A stretch of 11,091 nucleotides of DNA from Marinospirillum sp. (lineage in GTDB: Bacteria > Pseudomonadota > Gammaproteobacteria > Pseudomonadales > Halomonadaceae): positions 1 through 11,091 of the forward strand of contig SKOQ01000093.1 in NCBI GenBank assembly GCA_007119985.1, written 5' to 3'. Below are positions 7,451-11,091 of the stretch, one piece after another. Both the position numbers and the translations under genes were made by a program. Within the stretch, counting starts at the first letter, position 1. Each line of letters opens with the position of its first letter. The notes below the pieces were generated by a model that was not told where the DNA came from, ran no database searches, and worked only from the letters and a program-made list of their open reading frames with translations.

Positions 7451-7891
7451 ATGGTAGCTTCGATTGAGCTGATGGGGGCAGCAGAGGTGAATACTCACCT
7501 TGCTATCCCCTTGTATCAAGATGCAGTCAGCGCTGGTTTTCCTTCACCAGCACAAGAGGATGTGGAGCGCACACTGGATTTAAACACCCTCTGTATTCAG
7601 CATCCCGCGGCGACTTTTTTTGCGCGCGCTCAGGGCGAGAGCATGATTGAGGCGGGTATTTTTGCTGGAGATATTCTGGTTGTGGATCGTGCACTCACTG
7701 CGCGTCATGGCGATATCGTGATTGCACGTCTTTTTGGTGAGCTGACGGTGAAGGAACTGGCTTTGCACCCGTGTCTGCGTCTGTTACCGCGTCATGCTGG
7801 GTGGCCTGAGATTCCCATCTCTGATGGCACTGATCTCGAAATCCTAGGGGTGGTGACCTTTGTACTGCATTCACTCAGGAGGCCGGGTTGA
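7451..7891 (+). CDS. umuD: UmuD, SOS polymerase V self-cleaving subunit
   Basis: This 146-aa protein cleaves itself when stimulated by the RecA-ssDNA filament to give UmuD', which with UmuC forms the translesion DNA polymerase Pol V. Key features are in place: the cleavage site Ala28-Gly29 in SAGFPSP (Cys-Gly in E. coli), the nucleophile Ser64 in GESM, and the general-base Lys101 in ELTVKEL. The spacing of 35 and 37 residues between these equals that of E. coli UmuD. The conserved DLN..CIQHPAATFF and HGDIVIA blocks are also present. Length is slightly above the E. coli 139 aa. The start is the least certain point: GGAG at 7446-7449 is only one base from ATG 7451, too close for normal use, while ATG 7472 has no good Shine-Dalgarno at all. 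I keep 7451 on homology. The gene overlaps umuC by one base. Confidence 0.92.
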   Translation: MVASIELMGAAEVNTHLAIPLYQDAVSAGFPSPAQEDVERTLDLNTLCIQHPAATFFARAQGESMIEAGIFAGDILVVDRALTARHGDIVIARLFGELTVKELALHPCLRLLPRHAGWPEIPISDGTDLEILGVVTFVLHSLRRPG

Positions 7892-9141
7892 TGTACGCAC
7901 TGGTCGATTGCAATAGCTTTTATGCCAGCTGTGAAAAGCTCTTTCGGCCTGATTTGCGTGATCGGCCTGTCGTTGTGCTGTCAGGGCAGGAAGGATGTGT
8001 GGTGGCCTGCTCAGCCGAAGCCAAGGCCTTGGGTATTCAGATTGGCGTGCCTGTCTTTCAAATCGCGGCCTTGATCCAAGCCGAGGGCGTGGTCTGCTTT
8101 GCGGCCAACTTTGCCCTCTATGCCGATCTTTCACAACGTGTCATGGCCACGCTGGAAGCCCATGCGCCAGAGGTGGAAATCTACTCCATTGATGAAGCCT
8201 TTGTGCATTTACAGGGATTGACTGCCCCTTGGCAAGCTATAGGGCAGCAGCTGCGGGCCAAGGTCGCGCAGTGGACGGGCATACGCACCTGTGTGGGCAT
8301 TGCACCCACTCGCACCTTGGCGAAGTTAGCGAACTATGCCGCCAAGCGTTATCCAGCCACCCAAGGGGTTGTGGATTTAACCGCTCCAGAACGCCAGCGT
8401 CGCCTGCTGGCGCTCTTGCCGGTTCGTGCAGTGTGGGGCGTTGGGCGGCAATTGGCGGCGCAACTTGAATCTCAGGGTAAAATCAGTGCTTTAGACTTGG
8501 CCGATTCAGATCCCACCTGGATTCGAAAACACTTCTCCTTGACGCTGGAGCGGACGGTGCGTGAGCTGAGAGGCCAATCCTGCTTGCGGCTGCGTCAGGT
8601 GTATAGTGCCAGGCAACAGCTGATTTGTTCGCGCTCTTTTAGTGAACGCATTACTGACTTTACGCGCCTGCGCGAGGCCATCAGTCTTTTTACCACCCGA
8701 GCGGCGCGCAAACTGCGTCAAGAAGAGCGTCTGGCAAAGAAAATCACCGTGTTTATTCGTACTAGCCCGCATCAGGCAGGCTACTATGCCAATAGCGCGA
8801 CACTGGATTTGCTTGAACCGAGTGCGGATACACGGCGTTTGATTGAAATGGCGCATCAAGTTCTCAAATCGATTTGGAAGCCCGGACCGCGCTATATGAA
8901 AGCAGGCGTGATTTTAAGTGATTTCTATGCCCCAGGCTGTTGGCAGCCTTCTCTATTAGAGGATATCCCCCGTAAGCCGCAGAGCGCCAAATTAATGCAG
9001 GTCTTGGACCAATTGCATCAACGGGGCGTCGGGGAGGTTTTTTTTGCAGCTCAGGGAGTGAGGGGTGTTGGAACTCGTCAGTCTGCGCTACAGTCACCGG
9101 CCTATACCACACGCTGGAGTGATCTTCCTCGAGTCAGCTAA
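7891..9141 (+). CDS. umuC: UmuC, catalytic subunit of DNA polymerase V (Y-family)
   Basis: The product (416 aa; E. coli UmuC is 422) is the lesion-bypass polymerase subunit. It starts with MYALVDCNSFYASCE, giving the metal-binding Asp6 and the steric-gate Tyr11. The catalytic YSIDEAF has Asp101 and Glu102, at the same numbers as in E. coli. VGIAPTRTLAKLANYAAK (135-152) and the helix-hairpin-helix region LPVRAVWGVG (176-185) follow, then the little-finger domain with SRSFSERIT (248-255). QPSLL at 352-356 fits a beta-clamp-binding motif. The C-terminus SPAYTTRWSDLPRV matches the family's end, so the gene is complete. AGGAGG at 7877-7882 lies 8 bases before ATG 7891, inside the end of umuD, and the TGATG overlap suggests translational coupling. 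The gene points at the minus-strand membrane gene with only 28 bases between them and no visible terminator. Confidence 0.95.
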   Translation: MYALVDCNSFYASCEKLFRPDLRDRPVVVLSGQEGCVVACSAEAKALGIQIGVPVFQIAALIQAEGVVCFAANFALYADLSQRVMATLEAHAPEVEIYSIDEAFVHLQGLTAPWQAIGQQLRAKVAQWTGIRTCVGIAPTRTLAKLANYAAKRYPATQGVVDLTAPERQRRLLALLPVRAVWGVGRQLAAQLESQGKISALDLADSDPTWIRKHFSLTLERTVRELRGQSCLRLRQVYSARQQLICSRSFSERITDFTRLREAISLFTTRAARKLRQEERLAKKITVFIRTSPHQAGYYANSATLDLLEPSADTRRLIEMAHQVLKSIWKPGPRYMKAGVILSDFYAPGCWQPSLLEDIPRKPQSAKLMQVLDQLHQRGVGEVFFAAQGVRGVGTRQSALQSPAYTTRWSDLPRVS

Positions 9142-9169
9142 TCCTTGTTTTGAATCGATCAGAGGTCCC

Positions 9170-9529
9170 CTAGATTTGCGGCTCTTTGGTCTGTTCCGCA
9201 GGCTTGTTCTGTGCATTTGGCGGTGGATCAGGAATAAAATCGATCTGCTGCTGATCATGACGGCGTTTCTCGAGCAGCAGCGCAATCAACAGCAGGCTTG
9301 TGGAGCCGGCAAAGATCCACGCCACCCAGCCTTGTGAAAATAAAGCCAAGCAGGCGCAGATCAAGGCTCCTAAAAAGAGCAGTCCAACAGGTGAGCTATC
9401 GGCTTGGCCTAAGTAAGCCAATCTTGCTGCCTGCCCTCGATCTCTGGCGCGAGTGGGCCGCTGCATCAGTGATCTGGAGCCAGAAGCTGAATAGTCAGTC
9501 AGATGGGTGTGCTGCTGCTGAAGAGTCAT
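9170..9529 (-). CDS. Small two-helix membrane protein of unknown function
   Basis: I do not recognise this 119-aa protein. It has a polar, Arg-rich N-terminal part (about 1-46), two closely spaced hydrophobic helices (about 48-64 and 67-86) joined by a short SQG turn, and a charged Gln/Pro-rich C-terminal tail with DPPPNAQNKP. The cluster LLEKRRHDQQQ after helix 2, and the basic N-terminal part, suggest that both ends are cytoplasmic. There is no cleavable signal peptide. It is likely a real gene: AAGGAGG (9540-9534) is a strong Shine-Dalgarno 4 bases before the ATG, and a TTGACA on the same strand (9585-9580) could be its -35, though no good -10 follows at normal spacing. It converges on umuC and diverges from the immunity-like genes. 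Confidence 0.7.
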   Translation of the reverse strand: MTLQQQHTHLTDYSASGSRSLMQRPTRARDRGQAARLAYLGQADSSPVGLLFLGALICACLALFSQGWVAWIFAGSTSLLLIALLLEKRRHDQQQIDFIPDPPPNAQNKPAEQTKEPQI

Positions 9530-9577
9530 GTAACCTCCTTGTTTTGATCTGTATCTTATTGAATCAGAGGGTGATTA

Positions 9578-9592
9578 AATGTCAATGACATT
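9578..9592. promoter_or_regulatory. Perfect 15-base palindromic operator candidate
   Basis: AATGTCA and TGACATT are exact inverted repeats around a single central A. On the minus strand the left arm lies within a consensus TTGACA (9585-9580) placed upstream of the 9529 membrane-protein gene. Such a palindrome over a -35 hexamer is the usual place for a repressor site. I cannot name the regulator. The site lies in the divergent gap, so it could also act on the + strand gene at 9727. Confidence 0.4.
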
Positions 9593-9616
9593 CAGAGCGA
9601 GCAGAACAAAAACAAG

Positions 9617-9730
9617 ATGAAATCCGATCTAGATCAACAGGGAGGTCGCGTAGGATGCAGCGCCTGCTGGTCATCACATTGTTCATTGTGCATAACAATT
9701 TCACATAACGAAGAAGGAGGTGATGTATGA
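9617..9730 (+). CDS. Possible 37-codon leader ORF overlapping the first immunity-like gene
   Basis: An ATG at 9617 opens a frame of 37 codons that ends in a TGA sharing ATGA with the start of the gene at 9727. The peptide is Cys/Ser-rich (CSACWSSHCSLC) and resembles nothing I know. Its ribosome-binding site is poor (AACAAG). The only support is the four-base overlap, which would permit translational coupling. It may be chance. Confidence 0.15.
   Translation: MKSDLDQQGGRVGCSACWSSHCSLCITISHNEEGGDV
9655..9708 (+). CDS. Possible 17-residue hydrophobic leader peptide
   Basis: GGGAGG at 9640-9645 is followed after 9 bases by an ATG and a 17-codon frame, MQRLLVITLFIVHNNFT. It stops just before the Shine-Dalgarno of the gene at 9727. 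The good ribosome-binding site is the main support. No codon run typical of an attenuator is evident. It shares its DNA with the dyad at 9685-9699 and with the other small frame at 9617, so at most one or two of these readings can be real. Confidence 0.2.
   Translation: MQRLLVITLFIVHNNFT
9685..9699. promoter_or_regulatory. Dyad with lac-operator-like sequence before the immunity-like cluster
   Basis: ATTGT and ACAAT are exact inverted repeats around GCATA. The stretch ATAACAATTTCACA (9692-9705) is identical to the right half of the E. coli lac operator and its downstream bases, as I remember that sequence. An overlapping wider dyad, TTGTT (9679-9683) and AACAA (9694-9698), is also present. 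It lies 28 bases before the start at 9727, a reasonable place for an operator or promoter. A chance match in AT-rich DNA is possible. Confidence 0.25.
9714..9724 (+). promoter_or_regulatory. Near full-length anti-16S Shine-Dalgarno
   Basis: AAGGAGGTGAT pairs over 11 bases with the 3' end of 16S rRNA (AUCACCUCCUU). The GGAGG core lies 6 bases before ATG 9727. A match this long is rare and predicts strong initiation on the first immunity-like gene. A second ATG at 9723 is out of frame. Confidence 0.75.
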
Positions 9731-10059
9731 GAACAGAGGATCAAATCTATGTCAGTCTTGATCAGGGTATCCGGCTGAGTCTGTCTTCTTTATGGGATCA
9801 AGCTTGGATCAATATCACTTGGCTGGATGACTCTATTGGTGTGGATGGGGAGTATTTATCACCAGAAACGGATGAAGTGCAGTTTTTCTCTGTTCAGGAT
9901 CAAGCTTTTGATGACTTAGAAGACTTGTATCAAATCATGATGAAGCGCGGTGATGCTCGGTGGAATCGGGCTCGATATACCTTGCACCCACAAGGTGAAT
10001 TCAGTTTCGATGTGGAGTGGGATCAAGCCTTGGCTGATCAGGTTGATGTTGCGCACTAG
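9727..10059 (+). CDS. YezG/DUF600-like putative immunity protein, copy 1
   Basis: This is a 110-aa acidic cytoplasmic protein with no signal peptide or membrane segment. Its layout fits the YezG-like (DUF600) family, whose characterised members are immunity proteins to polymorphic or LXG toxins. An N-terminal helix is followed by W27 in a strand, then an acidic Phe-rich segment (FDDLEDLYQIM, 61-71) and the signature WNRARYTLHPQGEFSFDVEWDQ (79-100), which ends in ALADQV. The same signature recurs in the two following genes, so the three are tandem paralogues. Family assignment rests on pattern memory rather than a search, and the whole protein is too diverged to name a partner. The start is set by an exceptional Shine-Dalgarno at 9714-9724. 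A 55-base gap without an obvious terminator leads to copy 2, so co-transcription is likely. Confidence 0.6.
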   Translation: MRTEDQIYVSLDQGIRLSLSSLWDQAWINITWLDDSIGVDGEYLSPETDEVQFFSVQDQAFDDLEDLYQIMMKRGDARWNRARYTLHPQGEFSFDVEWDQALADQVDVAH

Positions 10060-10114
10060 ACTTTTGTATTCCTGTATTGCGATTTTTTAGTTTTATTGTG
10101 GAAGGGTGAGGCCA

Positions 10115-10426
10115 ATGGAGTTGAGTATTGACAGTTTGCATACCAGTATCGTTGAAAATATGGTGGATCATGTTCAGGATGGATGGGTTGAGGCAAGTCT
10201 GCATGTTAAGCGAGCTGATGCTGATGCGCTGGCGCTCATCGGTGGCTATAAGATGAAAGATGGTGAGTTTATTTCATTTCGGTTTAGGGATTTTGATCGA
10301 CGGATCATCGAGGATTTTCATTCTTTGTATCGTGTCATGGCGCAACAGGGGCAGGTATGGAATAGATTGGATTTCACGCTTTACCCTTCCGGCCAGTTGA
10401 GTATTGATTCTCGCCTTGCTTCCTAA
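10115..10426 (+). CDS. YezG/DUF600-like putative immunity protein, copy 2 (short C-terminus)
   Basis: The 103-aa product is the most diverged of the three paralogues. It keeps W24 in the N-terminal DGWVEA, a central strand pair (KDGEFISFRFRDFD, 49-61), the helix EDFHSLYRVM (66-75) and the signature WNRLDFTLYPSGQLSID (82-98). It then ends in SRLAS, whereas copies 1 and 3 continue with EW.Q.LAD.V. No neighbouring frame restores that tail, so it is lost or replaced rather than cut off by a simple frameshift. The frame also has a GTG at 10106, but that codon overlaps GAAGGG (10101-10106), which is a good Shine-Dalgarno 8 bases before ATG 10115. It lies between copies 1 and 3 with gaps of 55 and 52 bases. 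Function as an immunity protein is inferred from the family resemblance only. Confidence 0.55.
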   Translation: MELSIDSLHTSIVENMVDHVQDGWVEASLHVKRADADALALIGGYKMKDGEFISFRFRDFDRRIIEDFHSLYRVMAQQGQVWNRLDFTLYPSGQLSIDSRLAS

Positions 10427-10478
10427 ATCAAAATGGGCTTATTGATTAGATTGAATGGAATAATGCGGATGGATAAAG

Positions 10479-10817
10479 ATGAAAGAAAATGAAAAGGATA
10501 TTTGTCTGAAGATTGCGCAGGGTGTTGCTTGTTCAATTGAAGAGGAGTGGTCTGCTGCGTTGGTTGTATTTGATGACCTGCTAGAAGCTGGTGAGTTTGA
10601 TTGCACCTATCAAAAGGCGGGCTCTTTAGAGATCGAGAAAGATTTTGATGTTGATTATTCAATCTATCTTCTTTTTAAGAAGCTGCGCCAGGTGATGGAT
10701 AAAAATAAAGCAGACGCTTGGAATCGTGCAAGATTTAAACTCTATCCAACAGGTCAATTTTGTGTTGATTTTGAATGGAATCAGGGGCTTGCGGATGAAG
10801 TCGAGGCCAGTTCATAG
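10479..10817 (+). CDS. YezG/DUF600-like putative immunity protein, copy 3
   Basis: This 112-aa acidic protein has W24 in EEEWSAA, a beta-like stretch ending in CTYQKAGSL (42-50), the helix YLLFKKLRQVMDKN (63-76), and the clearest copy of the shared signature: WNRARFKLYPTGQFCVDFEWNQ (81-102) followed by GLADEV. The order of N-terminal helix, W, helix, then W-N...F.L.P.G.F..DFEW is what I expect of YezG-like immunity proteins. Counting 180 bases (10501-10560 and 10621-10740) gives 72 G+C, or 40%, well below the bkd genes; AT-rich codons such as AAA, ATT and TTT dominate. The ribosome-binding site before ATG 10479 is poor (only GGAT-type sequence), so translation may rely on upstream genes or be low. 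A toxin partner is not visible. Confidence 0.6.
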   Translation: MKENEKDICLKIAQGVACSIEEEWSAALVVFDDLLEAGEFDCTYQKAGSLEIEKDFDVDYSIYLLFKKLRQVMDKNKADAWNRARFKLYPTGQFCVDFEWNQGLADEVEASS

Positions 10818-10838
10818 ATCGGCACTCGTGGCGTTGAT

Positions 10839-11091
10839 CTAAGGCTTTTGGGCTCTAAAATGAGCCCAGATCAGACGATAGTGTTCGACGCCCTTGCTGT
10901 ATTTTTTTGAGCAGTAGAGCCAGTGTGCCAGCAAGGCACAGCCGAGCCCCATTGCGCCAACAAGGACCATGCTGGTTGTCCCTGCCAGCCAAGCGAAAAG
11001 AGTAGCCGCCGCCAGCAACAGCATATAAGCCCGATTGTGCCAGATTAAAAACCTATGAAAGATGGAGTGGCCGCGGGATAGCAGGAAGGTG
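10839..11091 (-). CDS. Small two-helix membrane protein, 5' end outside the window
   Basis: The reading frame ends at a TAG (10841-10839) and stays open to the right edge of the window. The ATG at 11024 is only an internal candidate: a further 22 codons (including FHRFLIWHNRAY) lie upstream without a stop, so the gene is probably partial. The visible 83 residues hold two hydrophobic helices, MLLLAAATLFAWLAG and MVLVGAMGLGCALLAHWLY, followed by a basic, Tyr-rich tail (CSKKYSKGVEHYRLIWAHF). I do not recognise the family. It converges on copy 3 of the immunity-like genes with a 21-base gap, and its two-helix layout is reminiscent of the membrane gene at 9170-9529, although I see no clear sequence similarity. 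Confidence 0.5.
   Translation of the reverse strand, partial: TFLLSRGHSIFHRFLIWHNRAYMLLLAAATLFAWLAGTTSMVLVGAMGLGCALLAHWLYCSKKYSKGVEHYRLIWAHFRAQKP

Noticed and set aside
10836..10872. Hairpin TGGGCTC-TAAAAT-GAGCCCA as a terminator between the third immunity-like gene and the last membrane gene
   Set aside because: The 7-bp stem is perfect and an outer GATCT/AGATC pair exists, but neither strand has a T-tract after the stem and it lies inside the 3' end of the minus-strand coding frame.
1..11091. CRISPR array, tRNA, rRNA, IS element or attachment-site repeats
   Set aside because: No regularly spaced direct repeats, transposase-like reading frame, tRNA-like fold or flanking direct repeats were seen by eye. 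A short att duplication around the AT-rich block could have been missed.

Overview
The window reads as a chromosomal segment of a gammaproteobacterium. An Oceanospirillales or Halomonadaceae-type bacterium is my best guess, from the Pseudomonas-like bkd gene order, the TAXI-type TRAP operon with DUF1850, and a UmuDC pair of gammaproteobacterial type. This assignment is inference; there is no rRNA or other phylogenetic marker here.

Left part (1-3710, + strand): a short leader region is followed by three tightly packed genes for the branched-chain 2-oxoacid dehydrogenase complex: E1 alpha (207-1403), E1 beta (1400-2377) and E2 (2388-3680). E1 decarboxylates the 2-oxoacids made from Leu, Ile and Val, and E2 passes the acyl group to CoA. 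No E3 (dihydrolipoamide dehydrogenase) gene follows. The hairpin right after E2 has its T-tract on the minus strand, so it serves mainly the convergent operon.

Middle (3750-7192, - strand): a TRAP transporter operon transcribed leftwards in the order TAXI-type substrate-binding lipoprotein, DUF1850 membrane-anchored protein, fused 4TM/12TM permease. The three reading frames overlap by 20 and 14 bases, which suggests translational coupling. The 258-base gap to its right holds the divergent start regions of this operon and of umuDC.

7451-9141 (+ strand): umuD and umuC, encoding the two parts of the SOS mutagenic polymerase Pol V, with intact catalytic residues. A LexA-like box lies just upstream but is one base shorter than the consensus spacing.

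Right part (9170-11091): an accessory-looking block. Two small two-helix membrane proteins of unknown function on the minus strand (one running off the window) flank three small + strand paralogues with a shared C-terminal WNR...P.G...D signature. These resemble the YezG-like (DUF600) immunity proteins of polymorphic toxin systems. They are clearly AT-richer than the bkd genes (about 40% GC in 180 sampled bases of the third gene against roughly 60-67% in sampled bkd lines) and have no toxin gene in view. The gap upstream of the first one holds two operator-like palindromes, two possible short leader ORFs and an almost full-length anti-16S Shine-Dalgarno. This block is the most interesting part of the window.
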